From the NCBI GenBank assembly GCA_964236495.1, contig CAXSBR010000009.1, forward strand, positions 1-64,000: a stretch of DNA of 64,000 bases, given 5' to 3'. The notes below the pieces were generated by a model. The model saw nothing but the letters and a program-made list of their open reading frames with translations. It ran no database searches and was not told the origin of the DNA. Source of the stretch: CAXSBR01 sp964236495 (GTDB lineage Bacteria > Actinomycetota > Actinomycetes > Mycobacteriales > Jatrophihabitantaceae). Position 1 is the stretch's first letter, and each line of letters starts with the position of its first letter. Positions 19,452 through 28,721 of this stretch are shown here, in pieces. A program made the translations under genes and the position numbers.

Positions 19452-19934
19452 ATGACAGAGCCATGGTTGGACCAGCGCGAACAGCGGGCCTGGCGCGCCT
19501 TGATGACCATGCAGGAAGGCATCTTGGAGTTCATCGACCGGCAGCTGCGCACTCGATGCGGCCTGTCCCACGCCGACTACCAGGTTCTGGCCCATCTGTC
19601 CGAAGCGCCCGAGGGTCGATTGAGGTCGTTCGAACTCGGCCACCGGCTGCATTGGGAGAAGAGCCGGTTGTCTCAGCACCTGGGCCGAATGCAGGATCGC
19701 GGGTTCGTGGTTCGGGAGCGCTGCCTCACTGACCAGCGCGGGGCGGTTATCGCTATCTCGCCTCGGGGCCGCGAGCTGATAGTGGCTGCGGCTCCGCAGC
19801 ACGTGGCCGACGTCCGCGCGGTGCTCATCGACCATCTCACTACAGCCGAGCTGGAGATGCTCGACGCCATCGGCCGCACCGTGCACGACCGCCTGGAAGC
19901 GCTGGAACAGCAGCCTGAGCAAGCCCCGACCTAA
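19452..19934 (+). CDS. MarR-family transcriptional regulator
   Basis: A 160-residue winged-helix regulator. The MarR core is clear: LSHADYQVLAHLSEAPEGRLRSFELG, recognition helix HWEKSRLSQHLGRMQDRGFVVRE, and wing RCLTDQRGAVIAISPRG. ATG 19452 is used rather than the longer open frame, because a -10 box lies just upstream and the extension reads like nitroreductase promoter DNA. It shares an operator-bearing promoter with the nitroreductase and precedes an MFS exporter, so it likely controls both. Confidence 0.92.
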   Translation: MTEPWLDQREQRAWRALMTMQEGILEFIDRQLRTRCGLSHADYQVLAHLSEAPEGRLRSFELGHRLHWEKSRLSQHLGRMQDRGFVVRERCLTDQRGAVIAISPRGRELIVAAAPQHVADVRAVLIDHLTTAELEMLDAIGRTVHDRLEALEQQPEQAPT

Positions 19935-19961
19935 GTAGCCTGGTTTGCATCGCCGAACTCA

Positions 19962-21236
19962 TTGCCGATTCCGACGCTGCTCCTTCGTTGCCACGCGTCT
20001 CAGGCGTCGGTCTTGACAACCGCTCGGCGTAGTCCCGCTGCCCGCCGCGCCGCGGACCAGGACCGGCTGCCATGGGCGGCGTTGCTCGTGTTGGCGTTCA
20101 GCGGCTTCGTCATGATCATGACCGAGACGCTGCCGGCTGGGTTGCTGCCCCAGATTTCGCAGGGTCTGGGTGTGGGCACGAGCACGGCCGGCCAGCTGGT
20201 GTCGGTGTACGCCGCCGGAACGGTGCTTGCGTCGGTACCGGCTATCGCGGCTACCCGAAGGCGGTCGCGCAAACCGCTGCTGTTGCTCGGGATCGCCGGC
20301 TTCATCCTGGTCAACGCGGCTACCGCGCTCAGCTCGAACATTCCCGCGACTCTCGCGTTCCGGTTCGTTGCCGGCTGCCTGTCGGGGTTGGTATGGGGAC
20401 TGATTCCGGGCTACGCGCAACGGATCGTGCCGCCGGCGCTGACCGGCCGCGGGCTGGCCGTTGCGATGGTCGGAACTCCGGTTGCCCTGGCGTTCGGCAC
20501 TCCACTGGGTACCTTTGCCGGAACGCTGCTCGGGTGGCGCTGGGCGTTTGCCGGCCTGGCAGTGGCCTCATCGGCCCTACTGTTGTGGGCGCTCGTCCTC
20601 ATGCCCGCCGCTCTTGGCCAGTCCGCCGCGACACAGACACCGGCTCGGAACGTGTTGGCCAAAGCCGGCATCCCGTCGGTCCTCGCCATCGTCGTGACGT
20701 GGATGCTGGCGCACAATATTCTCTACACCTACATCGCGCCCTACCTTGCTGCTACCAACACCGGCGCCGGCGTCGACGCCGTCTTGCTGGTGTTCGGCAT
20801 TGCCGCGCTTGCAGGAATCTGGATCACCGGCGTTCTTGTCGACCGCATGCGTCGAGGACTTCTGATTCTCAGCCTCGTCACGTTCGCACTCGCGGCCACG
20901 GCGCTGGCGCTGGCGGGTTCGGTGCCTGCGGTCCTGATCGCCGCAGTCGTCTCCTGGGGCCTCAGTTTCGGCGGCGCCTCGACTTTGTTGAATACCGCCG
21001 CGACCGCAGCAGCCGCCGACGACCGCGACGTGGCCGCGGCGTGGGTCTCCACGACGTGGAACCTTGCCATTCTGGGCGGAAGTGCCGGCGGCGGACTGCT
21101 GCTCGCCTACACCGGAGCCCGCGCATTCCCATTGACGCTGCTGCCTCTGATCCTCGCGGCGCTGGTCGTCGCCGTGGCACCGCGGCGGCCTTCTCGCCCC
21201 CGTGGCTCTCGGTTGCGACTCTGGCCGGCGTCCTGA
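19962..21236 (+). CDS. MFS exporter (AraJ/arabinose-efflux-like, DHA1)
   Basis: A transporter of up to 424 residues with about 12 helices. Motif A-like and export-type signatures include SGFVMIMTETLPAGLLPQIS and GQLVSVYAAGT in helices 1-2, and the motif C-like GTPLGTFAGTLLGWRW in helix 5. This is the DHA1 drug/sugar efflux pattern. The start is uncertain: TTG 19962 opens the frame, TTG 20013 is another option, and no strong Shine-Dalgarno is seen. It follows the MarR gene after 27 nt, so substrate export may be co-regulated with the nitroreductase. Confidence 0.88.
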   Translation: MPIPTLLLRCHASQASVLTTARRSPAARRAADQDRLPWAALLVLAFSGFVMIMTETLPAGLLPQISQGLGVGTSTAGQLVSVYAAGTVLASVPAIAATRRRSRKPLLLLGIAGFILVNAATALSSNIPATLAFRFVAGCLSGLVWGLIPGYAQRIVPPALTGRGLAVAMVGTPVALAFGTPLGTFAGTLLGWRWAFAGLAVASSALLLWALVLMPAALGQSAATQTPARNVLAKAGIPSVLAIVVTWMLAHNILYTYIAPYLAATNTGAGVDAVLLVFGIAALAGIWITGVLVDRMRRGLLILSLVTFALAATALALAGSVPAVLIAAVVSWGLSFGGASTLLNTAATAAAADDRDVAAAWVSTTWNLAILGGSAGGGLLLAYTGARAFPLTLLPLILAALVVAVAPRRPSRPRGSRLRLWPAS

Positions 21237-21238
21237 TC

Positions 21239-21283
21239 CGACAGCTGCACACGCGACAGCTGCACGTGCGACAGCTGAGCGCG
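21239..21283 (+). repeat. 15-bp tandem repeat, 3 units
   Basis: Three 15-bp units beginning CGACAGCTG lie immediately after the MFS stop; the first two differ at only two positions and the third is degenerate at its end. Noncoding. Confidence 0.8.
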
Positions 21284-21357
21284 GGAAAGGATAGTGCGAA
21301 CCGGCGCCGCAGCCGCTGCCGGCGTGCGTCCACATCAGGACTGAGCTGTGGCGGACA

Positions 21358-22971
21358 ATGGCCGTGATGCCAAACGAATATCTCGAACGAGAAGACAAGT
21401 ACGACGTCGATGCCGCCTTCGTAGTGCCCGACCTTTCCTCAGCGTTGCCTGCCGGTGCAACCGTGGACGTCCACGTGCATCAGCTGAACAGCACCTACTA
21501 CGACACCGCGGCGCAGGACCTGCGGCGTAATCGGCTCACCCTGCGCCGACGCTCCGGCACGACGGACACTGGCTGGCAGCTCAAGCTGCCTGGGGAGAAG
21601 GTCGACGAGAAGGTCGGCGAAAAGATCGGGGCTCAGCCCCCCAGCAGTAAAGCCGACCGCGGCGGCGCCCGAACCGAGTTGTCGGTCGACCTCGACAAAA
21701 ACGACGCTATCGCTACAGTCCCCGACGAGCTGGCCGGACTACTCGTCGGAGTTCGTCGAGGCGCAGAGCTCGAGCCTCTCGCCCAGCTGGACACCCAGCG
21801 CACCGTGCACCGCGTCCTCGACGCCGAAGGTGTGCTGCTGCTCGAGGTGGCCGACGACGTCGTGTACGCCGCAGCGCTGACGACGACCGATTCTTCTACC
21901 GCCCGGCTGACGCAGTGGCGGGAGGTGGAGGTCGAGCTGGGATCGAGCGGGTCACCTGAGCTGCTGGCCGCAGTGGGATCGGCGCTGACTTCTGCAGGCG
22001 CGCAAGCGTCTGCGCGCGCGTCGAAGCTAGAACTCGCGGTCGGCACACTGCCGGCTCGGCCCGAGCTCACCGTCGGCAGTACCGTCGGCGACGCGGCAGC
22101 TGCCTATATCGACGCGCAGGTTGCTGCCATCGTGGCCGGCGATCTGGGGCTACGCCGCGGCAAGAACGTCGTCCACCCCACCCGGGTGGCGATCCGCCGG
22201 CTGCGCAGCACGCTACGGACGTTGAATCCGGTCTTCGATGCCGGCGCCGTCGCAGAGCTGGAGGCCGACCTGGTGTGGCTGGCCGGCCTCCTCGGCGGAG
22301 TGCGCGACGCCGATGTCCTGCGAGCCCGGCTCCGTTCGCTGGTGTCGGCGCTCGCTCCGGAGCATGTGCTCGGCCCGGTCGCGGCGCGCATAGACTCCGA
22401 GCTGCTCGCCGATCGCACTGAGCATCTGCAGGTGCTGACGGCCGGCATGGACTCTCCCCGCATGTTGACTTTGCTGGACCGGTTGGAGCAGTGGCGAGTT
22501 GCTCCGCCGATGACTGCCCTGGCGGAAGGTTCGGGAAAGGACCTGCGACGCTCTCTGCGCAAGGCTCGGCGCAAGCTCGACGCCCGCCTGCATACCGCGG
22601 CCGCGCAACACGCCCGGCTCGCCGCCGCTAACACCGATCCGGCCGGCCTGGCGCAGACGGCACTGAGCGACAAGGAGACCGAGCTCGTCCACAGCGCGCG
22701 CAAAGCCGGCAAGCGGTTCCGATATGCCGCCGAGCTGGCCGCACCGGTACTGGGGGAGAACGCGCGCGCCGAGGTGCGCCGCGGCGAGGAGCTGCAGGAT
22801 CTGCTGGGCGAGCACCAGGACAGCGTCGTCAGCGCCGCTGCGCTGCGTCGGCTCGGCGTCGCCGCCGGTGCCGCGCCGGGCGAGAACGGTTACACCTTCG
22901 GACTGCTGACCCAACAGGAACTGACTCGCGGCAACGAAATCCGAAGCAAAATCAACATCTTGCTGTCCTAG
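21358..22971 (+). CDS. CYTH and CHAD domain protein
   Basis: A 537-residue cytoplasmic protein. The N-terminal CYTH (triphosphate tunnel metalloenzyme) domain opens with EYLEREDKYDVD, a version of the ExExK signature, and continues through LNSTYYDTAAQDL and LTLRRRSG to about residue 205. The CHAD domain (about 240-535) is helical and His/Arg-rich, with VHPTRVAIRRLRSTLRTL and HSARKAGKRFRYAAEL typical. CHAD binds polyphosphate and CYTH enzymes hydrolyse triphosphates, so a polyphosphate-related role is likely; the pst operon lies about 1.1 kb away but is not linked. ATG 21358 or 21367 may be the start. Confidence 0.93.
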   Translation: MAVMPNEYLEREDKYDVDAAFVVPDLSSALPAGATVDVHVHQLNSTYYDTAAQDLRRNRLTLRRRSGTTDTGWQLKLPGEKVDEKVGEKIGAQPPSSKADRGGARTELSVDLDKNDAIATVPDELAGLLVGVRRGAELEPLAQLDTQRTVHRVLDAEGVLLLEVADDVVYAAALTTTDSSTARLTQWREVEVELGSSGSPELLAAVGSALTSAGAQASARASKLELAVGTLPARPELTVGSTVGDAAAAYIDAQVAAIVAGDLGLRRGKNVVHPTRVAIRRLRSTLRTLNPVFDAGAVAELEADLVWLAGLLGGVRDADVLRARLRSLVSALAPEHVLGPVAARIDSELLADRTEHLQVLTAGMDSPRMLTLLDRLEQWRVAPPMTALAEGSGKDLRRSLRKARRKLDARLHTAAAQHARLAAANTDPAGLAQTALSDKETELVHSARKAGKRFRYAAELAAPVLGENARAEVRRGEELQDLLGEHQDSVVSAAALRRLGVAAGAAPGENGYTFGLLTQQELTRGNEIRSKINILLS

Positions 22972-23309
22972 CTCCATCCGATTTACCGGCTGTGAGGTGA
23001 ATTCACGGTGTCGTTGCGTGGAATCGCTTGGAGATCCCCAGTTGCGCTAAAGGCCGGCTGCCCTCAAGATTGAAGTGCACACCGAACTTCCGCTCGTCAA
23101 AGCCGTGACCCTGCTGATGCCGCGTCGATTCGACGCAGAGCCACATGGTCCTGGGCGCCGCTTCCGCTGTAAAAAGCGAGCGGCATCGAGCGGATTGACA
23201 CCGTGGTGGTGGGTTCCATTGGGGGATGGTCCCACCACCACGGGTGTTGTCTGATCGGCCGCTGGCTGAATGCCGCGCTGTTCGGCAGCGATGTAATCAG
23301 ACCGGTGTG
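22972..23309. other. 338-nt gap between convergent genes
   Basis: No gene supported. Apart from the strong hairpin at 23201-23243, I see no recognisable element; a 64-codon minus-strand frame (23047-23241) has no family features and overlaps the hairpin. Confidence 0.5.
23201..23243. terminator. 13-bp perfect hairpin between convergent genes
   Basis: CCGTGGTGGTGGG (23201-23213) pairs with CCCACCACCACGG (23231-23243) around a 17-nt loop. ACA/TGT pairing extends the stem past a one-base bulge. It lies downstream of both the CHAD gene and the F420-type reductase gene, as expected of a bidirectional terminator. Confidence 0.65.
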
Positions 23310-23981
23310 TCAGCGCTGAGCTTGCGCCAACAGCGGCCGGATCTGCTCTGCACCGATCGCGGTCGGATGGTCGAAATCGCCGTCGTGGACGTAGGCCGAG
23401 GCGTACGCCGGCTGGTCGCGCTCGTAGCGCCAGCTTTCGGCAAGCGTTCCCGCGTCGTAGGCGTCGTAACCGATCGCGTCGAGGAACTCGACCGCGGACT
23501 TCTTGGCGGCGGCGTCATTGCCGGCGACGATCAGCGTGTTGCGGTCGGGCGCGCCAGCCGGGCGGGCCATCGACAGCAGGTTCTTGAAGAAGATGTTGTT
23601 GAAGACTTTGATCACGTGCGCGTCGGGCAGATGCGCCTGCAACAGCTCACTCGTGGTGGTCGTCTTCGCCTCGAGCTCCGGGAACACCCCGTCTCGCTCC
23701 GGGTAGTAGTTGTTGGTGTCCAGCACCACCTTGCCCGCCAGCTGATCGACCGGGACGGACTCATAGGACTTCAGCGGGACGCTGACGAGCACGATGTCCC
23801 CGGCAGCGGCCGCCTCTTCGGCCGTAGCGGCCCTGGCAGAGGAACCCAGATCGGCCACCAGACCAGCCAGCGTCTCCGGTCCGCGCGAGTTGGACAGCAC
23901 TACGTCGTAGCCGGCGTTGACCGCCAGTCGCGCTACCGTGCCGCCGATATTGCCGCTGCCGATCAGTCCCAAAGTCGTCAT
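23310..23981 (-). CDS. NADPH-binding reductase of the F420-dependent NADP oxidoreductase family
   Basis: A 223-residue protein of the Fno-like family. The dinucleotide fold starts with LIGSGNIGGTVARLA at 5-19, then NSRGPETL, DIVLVSVPLKS and VVLDTNNYY. The closing part VIKVFNNIF and FLDAIGYDAYDAGTL matches NADP oxidoreductase coenzyme F420-dependent proteins. F420 use cannot be confirmed from this alone because many bacterial members act as plain NADPH reductases. Single gene; its end faces the hairpin at 23201. Confidence 0.88.
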   Translation of the reverse strand: MTTLGLIGSGNIGGTVARLAVNAGYDVVLSNSRGPETLAGLVADLGSSARAATAEEAAAAGDIVLVSVPLKSYESVPVDQLAGKVVLDTNNYYPERDGVFPELEAKTTTTSELLQAHLPDAHVIKVFNNIFFKNLLSMARPAGAPDRNTLIVAGNDAAAKKSAVEFLDAIGYDAYDAGTLAESWRYERDQPAYASAYVHDGDFDHPTAIGAEQIRPLLAQAQR

Positions 23982-24076
23982 GTGGCCAGAAGTCCCCGGC
24001 GGCGACAGAAATTCCGAACGCAGAGGTTCGCCGACGCGCAGGCGGCTGAGGGCGACCGGGAATGCTGGCCGAACGG

Positions 24077-24856
24077 TCAGCCGAACCGACCGCTGATGTA
24101 GTCCTCGGTGCGCTGCTCACGGGGGTTGGAGAAGATCCGCTCGGTGTCGTTCATCTCGACCAACTGCCCGGGCTTGCCCTGTCCGGACAGGTTGAAGAAC
24201 GCCGTCTTCTCACTTACCCGGGCGGCCTGCTGCATGTTGTGGGTGACGATCACGATCGTGTACTTCGTCTTGAGCTCCTGGATGAGATCTTCGATCGCCA
24301 GCGTCGAGATGGGATCCAGCGCCGAGCACGGCTCGTCCATCAGCAGAACTTGGGGCTCCACCGCGATCGCGCGTGCGATGCACAGCCGCTGCTGCTGGCC
24401 ACCGGACAGGCCGCCCCCAGGACGGTCGAGCCGGTCGTTGACCTCGTTCCACAGATTTGCACCGCGCAGCGAGTTCTCCACCACACCGTCGAGGTCGGCC
24501 TTCTTGGTGCGACCGCCCTGCAGCTTGAGCCCCGCCACGACGTTGTCATAGATCGACATGGTGGGGAACGGATTAGGCCGCTGGAACACCATGCCGATGG
24601 TGCGCCGCACGTCGACGGGGTCGATGGCGCTGCCGTAGATGTCCTCGCCGTCCAGGAGCACCTCACCCTCCACGCGCGCACCGGCGACCACCTCGTGCAG
24701 CCGGTTCAGCGTGCGCAGCACCGTCGATTTGCCACACCCGGACGGGCCGATGAACGCGGTGACGCTGCGCGGTTCGATGGTGAGGTTGACATCGGACACG
24801 GCGAGGAACTTGCCGTAGTAGATGTTGACGTTCTTGGCGTCGATGCGCTTGGCCAT
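24077..24856 (-). CDS. pstB: phosphate ABC transporter ATP-binding protein PstB
   Basis: A 259-residue ATPase that drives high-affinity phosphate uptake. Walker A GPSGCGKST is near residue 37, then RPNPFPTMSIYDNV, signature LSGGQQQRLCIARA and Walker B LLMDEPCSALDP, followed by VTHNMQQAARV. All are diagnostic for PstB. ATG 24856 is chosen because family members start MAKRI-like here; the longer frame adds PstA shadow sequence. Last gene of pstSCAB, 59 nt after pstA, with EDYISGRFG the expected C-terminus. Confidence 0.97.
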   Translation of the reverse strand: MAKRIDAKNVNIYYGKFLAVSDVNLTIEPRSVTAFIGPSGCGKSTVLRTLNRLHEVVAGARVEGEVLLDGEDIYGSAIDPVDVRRTIGMVFQRPNPFPTMSIYDNVVAGLKLQGGRTKKADLDGVVENSLRGANLWNEVNDRLDRPGGGLSGGQQQRLCIARAIAVEPQVLLMDEPCSALDPISTLAIEDLIQELKTKYTIVIVTHNMQQAARVSEKTAFFNLSGQGKPGQLVEMNDTERIFSNPREQRTEDYISGRFG

Positions 24857-24915
24857 GGTGTTGCGTTCCGATCCGTGGGAAGAGTCGTTGGAGACGGTCG
24901 TCGTGAATCTGAGAG

Positions 24916-25863
24916 TCAGGTAGAGACTTTGCTGCGCCGCGCGAACAACCGGGCAATCAGGTTCAGCGCCATCACCAGGATGATCAGCGTCAGCGCCGCA
25001 CCCCACATGCGATCGGCGGCGTAATTGTGCAGTGCCACGCGTTGACCGGCGGCATTGAGTCCGTAACTGCTGCCCAGGTTGGCCGACTGGTCGTAGATCA
25101 TGGCCGGCAGCGAGCCCTGGTTGCTGGAGAACGGGTTGCGGTTCGTGCTCTGCGAGTAGCCCACCAGCACCAGAAGCGGAGCGGTCTCACCGGCCACTCG
25201 CGCGATACCCAACACAATGCCGGTGATCACGCCGCTGAGCGCGGTGGGCAGAACGACGCGCAGGATGGTCTTCCACTTCGGTACGCCCAGGGCGTAGGCC
25301 GCCTCGCGAAGCTCGTTGGGAACCAGCTTCAGCATCTCTTCGGTGGTGCGCACGATGACCGGAACCATGAGCAGAACGATCGCCAGCGACACCAGCCAGC
25401 CGGCCCGGTCGAACCCGAACGTCGTGACGAAGGCTGCATAGATGAACAGCGCCGCCACGATGGAGGGAAGACCAGAGAGGATGTCGACCATGAAGGTGGT
25501 CGCGCGTGCCAAGGGGCTACGGCCGCCGTACTCGACGAGGTAGACCGCCACCGCGATCGCCAGCGGAATGGAGATCGCCGAGCAGATCGCGACCTGCTCG
25601 ACCGTGCCGATGATGGCGTGGGTGGCACCGCCGCCGGCGGTCTTGGGGTCGGTACCGCGCTGGGACGACGTCCACCAGGTGCTCGAGGTGACGGCGCGCC
25701 AGCCGCGGCTGACGACGGTCCAGAGCAACCACGCCAACGGGATCATCGCCACCACGAACGCACTCGCCGTGAGCACGGTGGCTGCGTTGTTCTTCAGCTT
25801 GCGAAGGCCGGCTCCCGGCGAGGCGCTGAGGCTCAGATTGGGCCGTTCTACAGCGATACTCAT
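24916..25863 (-). CDS. pstA: phosphate ABC transporter permease PstA
   Basis: A 315-residue permease with six or so helices. Conserved features are the loop GGGATHAIIGTVEQVAICSA, the LSGLPSIVAALFIYA helix and the EAA-type cytoplasmic motif ELREAAYALGVPKWKTILRV near residue 200. The periplasmic segment near the end (SLPAMIYDQSANLGSSYG) is somewhat longer than in E. coli PstA. It overlaps pstC by 4 nt. With PstC it forms the channel through which PstB drives phosphate entry. Confidence 0.96.
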   Translation of the reverse strand: MSIAVERPNLSLSASPGAGLRKLKNNAATVLTASAFVVAMIPLAWLLWTVVSRGWRAVTSSTWWTSSQRGTDPKTAGGGATHAIIGTVEQVAICSAISIPLAIAVAVYLVEYGGRSPLARATTFMVDILSGLPSIVAALFIYAAFVTTFGFDRAGWLVSLAIVLLMVPVIVRTTEEMLKLVPNELREAAYALGVPKWKTILRVVLPTALSGVITGIVLGIARVAGETAPLLVLVGYSQSTNRNPFSSNQGSLPAMIYDQSANLGSSYGLNAAGQRVALHNYAADRMWGAALTLIILVMALNLIARLFARRSKVST

Positions 25864-27107
25864 GCAAACTCCCGACGGCGGCCGACCACATACCTGGCCG
25901 CGGCATTGACGGCGAAGGTGAGAAGAAACAGCACCAGACCGGCCACGATGTAGGGGCCGGTCTGCTTGGGGTTGTTGAACTCCGACTGCGCCAGCGCGAT
26001 TTTTGAGGCGAAGGTCGCGCCGCCGTCGAAGATCGACCAGCTGAACTGGGTGCCGTTACCTCTGCCCGACAAGATCAACGTGATGGCGATCGTCTCGCCC
26101 AGCGCGCGGCCCAGGCCCAGCATTGCGCCGCTGATCACGCCGGGCTTGCCGTAGGGGAGTACGGCCAGGCGGATCATCTCCCAGCGGGTTGCGCCCAGAG
26201 CCCACGCGGCCTCGACGTTGGTGGTGGGCGTGCGCTCGAATACGTCGCGGGAGATGGCCGTGATGATCGGCAGAATCATGATCGCCAGCACGACGCCGGC
26301 GTTGAAGATGGTGCCCGACTGCACGTTCTTGTCGCCGAACAGCGGGATGAAGTGCAGGTGGTACAGCAGGGTCTGCACCGGCTTGAGATGCGGTGCCAGC
26401 ACGATGATTCCCCAGATGCCGAAGATGATCGAGGGAACGGCGGCCAGCAGATCCACCAAATACGCCACGGGCTTGGCCAGTCGCTTGGGCGCGTACTGCG
26501 TGATGAACAGTGCGATCCCGATGGCGATCGGAACGGCGATGATCATAGCGATAACGGCGATGGCGACAGTGACCGAGAGCAGGTCGACCACGCCGAAGTT
26601 CAGCGCATCGCCGTTGACGCTCCAGCCGCGGGAGAAGAGAAAGAATTCTTTGTCCGACCGGATCGCCGGTGCCGCCTTGGCAATCAGGAACAGTGCGATC
26701 AGCGCGATGACCAGCACGGTGAATGCACCCGCGCCGGCCGCCGTGCCGGCAAAGAGACGGTCGGCGATGCGGCGGTGGCCACCGGCGGCGAAGCCGCTGG
26801 TTCCGGCACCGAACACCGGTGGCGTGTCGTCTAGGGTGCTCACGGCGTTCGGGATGGTCGAACCGATGATGACCGGTGCTTCGGCGAACTCCGACTCCAC
26901 CGCGTCCGGCTCGTGCACCGGCGGCCCGCCGCTGTCGCGAGAGACGTCCTCGGCCCGCACTTGATCGGAATGCGCTCTGGGCGTCGACATCGCGCGGGGC
27001 AGGGCGCTCGACCCGTGCCGTTCGCGGTCCGTACCGGTGGTATCGGTAAGCGGAGTAGCCGTACCGGGACTAGCTAGGTCTGGTTCAGTCATATCCTCGT
27101 CCGCCAT
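25860..27107 (-). CDS. pstC: phosphate ABC transporter permease PstC with long N-terminal extension
   Basis: About 415 residues, roughly 100 more than typical PstC. The extra part is an N-terminal hydrophilic, Pro/Thr/Asp-rich stretch before the first helix (about 105-135), probably cytoplasmic and disordered. The permease core is standard: LVDLLAAVPSIIFGIWGI, the EAA motif NVEAAWALGATRWEMIRLAVLP and ALGETIAITLILSG. Start is uncertain among GTG 27125, ATG 27107 and ATG 27092. It overlaps pstA by 4 nt and lies about 160 nt downstream of pstS. Confidence 0.93.
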   Translation of the reverse strand: MADEDMTEPDLASPGTATPLTDTTGTDRERHGSSALPRAMSTPRAHSDQVRAEDVSRDSGGPPVHEPDAVESEFAEAPVIIGSTIPNAVSTLDDTPPVFGAGTSGFAAGGHRRIADRLFAGTAAGAGAFTVLVIALIALFLIAKAAPAIRSDKEFFLFSRGWSVNGDALNFGVVDLLSVTVAIAVIAMIIAVPIAIGIALFITQYAPKRLAKPVAYLVDLLAAVPSIIFGIWGIIVLAPHLKPVQTLLYHLHFIPLFGDKNVQSGTIFNAGVVLAIMILPIITAISRDVFERTPTTNVEAAWALGATRWEMIRLAVLPYGKPGVISGAMLGLGRALGETIAITLILSGRGNGTQFSWSIFDGGATFASKIALAQSEFNNPKQTGPYIVAGLVLFLLTFAVNAAARYVVGRRREFA

Positions 27108-27198
27108 GTCGGAAGTCCGCTTCACCGTCTCAGAACATCGATCGGCCCCGCCGCCGGGAAGTCAGGTCAGTGTGCCCGAATTCGCCGCCGGCGGGGTC

Positions 27199-27255
27199 CG
27201 TCGAGGTGGTGCTCGTCGAGAGGTTCTTGTCGAGATGTTCCTGTCGAGAAGTGCT
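27199..27255 (-). repeat. 14-15-bp imperfect tandem repeat between pstS and pstC
   Basis: GTCGAG recurs at 27200, 27215, 27229 and 27243 within four imperfect units. The segment lies in the pstS-pstC spacer, where it could affect mRNA folding and the higher expression usually seen for pstS; that effect is only a guess. Confidence 0.6.
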
Positions 27256-27268
27256 GGTGCTGCCCGAC

Positions 27269-28480
27269 CTAGCTGATAGCCGCGATCGCGGCGTCGACCT
27301 TGGCCTTGACCGATGCGGGGATCGGGGCGTAGCCCAAGGGGTTCAACAGGCTCTGACCGTCGCTGGCCGTGTAGGTCAGGAACGACTTGACGAACGAGCC
27401 AATCTTGGCGTCCTTGTACTTGGTGCAGGCGATCTCGTAAGTGACCAGCACGATCGGGTAGGCGCCGGCAGCCTTGGTTGCGTAGTCGAGCTTCAGCGTG
27501 ACGTCCTTGCCGGTACCGACGACCTTGGCAGCCGCTGCGGCCGCAGAGGCGGTCGCCGGGCTGAGCGCTACCGCGCCGCCGCCGTTGTCGACCTTCGCAG
27601 CAGACAGGTTCCCGCTGAGGACGAAGGAGTACTCCTCATAGGCAATGCTGCCCTCGGTGGCGCCGACCGCCTGGAGGATGCCCTGCGACTTCGCTTTGCC
27701 CTGGCCGACCTTGCCGGCCCAGATCTTGCTCGGTGCAGCGGTGAAGTCGGTGGGATCGTTGGCTGCCATGTACTTCTCGAAGTTGGAGGTGGTACCGGAC
27801 TCATCGGAGCGGAAGAACACGGTGATCGGCGTGCTGGGCAGATTCACGCCCTTGTTGGCCGCCGCGAGCGCCGGGTCGTTCCAGGTCTTGATCTTGCCGA
27901 GGAAGATCTGGGTGATCAGCTTGGGCGTCAAGGTCAAGCCCTGGTCGGGCACGCCTTTGAGTTTGTAGGCGACTGCGATCGGTCCCACCACCATCGGCAG
28001 GTCCAGGGCCGGTGACGCGCACCGCTTGGCTGCCGCGGCATCCTCTCCGGCCTTTGGGTCGAGGGCTGAGTCCGAGCCGGCGAAGTCGACCTGGTTGCCG
28101 TTGAACTGCTTGACGCCCGCGCCCGAGCCGGTCGGGTTGTAGTTGATCGTCGTGCCGGTGCACTTCTTTTGGTAGGCGTTGATCCACGCCGTCATCGCGT
28201 TGGTCTGCGCGGTGGATCCCTCGGCCTTGAGCGTGCCGCTGGGGCAGCCGCCGGGGGTGGCGCCGCCGCCGCTGGCAGTGTCGCTGGCCGACGTGGTTGC
28301 GGTGTCGCTGCTGCTCGCGCTGGCCGAAGTGGTGTCGCTGGCGCTGCTGGTCGCACCGCTGGAACTCGAACTTGTGTCGGTCTTCTTACTGCTGCCCCCG
28401 CAGGCGGTGAGCAGAGTTGCGCCGGCTATCGCGATGGCGATGGCGGACGTGGCCATGCGGCCTCGATTGGGGCTCGGCAC
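27269..28480 (-). CDS. pstS: phosphate-binding lipoprotein PstS
   Basis: A 403-residue periplasmic-side binding protein anchored by lipid. The signal sequence ends in a lipobox, LLTAC, near residue 28, followed by a long Ser/Thr/Ala linker (about 30-75). The binding domain shows GSTAQTNAMTAW, NPTGSGAGVKQF, DFAGSDSAL, FFRSDESGTTSNF and GSIAYEEYSF, the phosphate-contacting motifs of PstS. GTG 28480 is used: it follows AGAGGAG by 8 nt and gives a normal signal peptide. First gene of pstSCAB, behind the PHO box at 28551-28572. Confidence 0.96.
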   Translation of the reverse strand: MPSPNRGRMATSAIAIAIAGATLLTACGGSSKKTDTSSSSSGATSSASDTTSASASSSDTATTSASDTASGGGATPGGCPSGTLKAEGSTAQTNAMTAWINAYQKKCTGTTINYNPTGSGAGVKQFNGNQVDFAGSDSALDPKAGEDAAAAKRCASPALDLPMVVGPIAVAYKLKGVPDQGLTLTPKLITQIFLGKIKTWNDPALAAANKGVNLPSTPITVFFRSDESGTTSNFEKYMAANDPTDFTAAPSKIWAGKVGQGKAKSQGILQAVGATEGSIAYEEYSFVLSGNLSAAKVDNGGGAVALSPATASAAAAAAKVVGTGKDVTLKLDYATKAAGAYPIVLVTYEIACTKYKDAKIGSFVKSFLTYTASDGQSLLNPLGYAPIPASVKAKVDAAIAAIS

Positions 28481-28550
28481 GGATTTGTCTCCTCTGTCGA
28501 TGATATTCACGGCGCTGACAGTAGAAGGCGCGGATGGCCGGTTGCGGTGC

Positions 28551-28572
28551 AGCGGGTGAACGCAGGATGAAC
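28551..28572 (-). promoter_or_regulatory. PHO box upstream of pstS
   Basis: On the minus strand two adjacent 11-bp direct repeats read GTTCATCCTGC and GTTCACCCGCT, matching the GTTCAYYYR-type PhoP repeat known from Streptomyces. The site is about 70 bp ahead of the pstS start, where PhoP would activate under phosphate limitation. Only two units are seen, the minimal functional box. Confidence 0.8.
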
Positions 28573-28721
28573 GTCGCCCTACCTCGCCGTCTGGCGGGCG
28601 ATCAGTTCGACCGTGACCCTGAGGTGGCTGGTACATCGCCCGTGCGGCATGCTCGGAGCATGGCGACGGCGATCAATGCGGCGTCGGCCAACGCGACGTA
28701 CGCACCTGCGCAGGCCGACCG

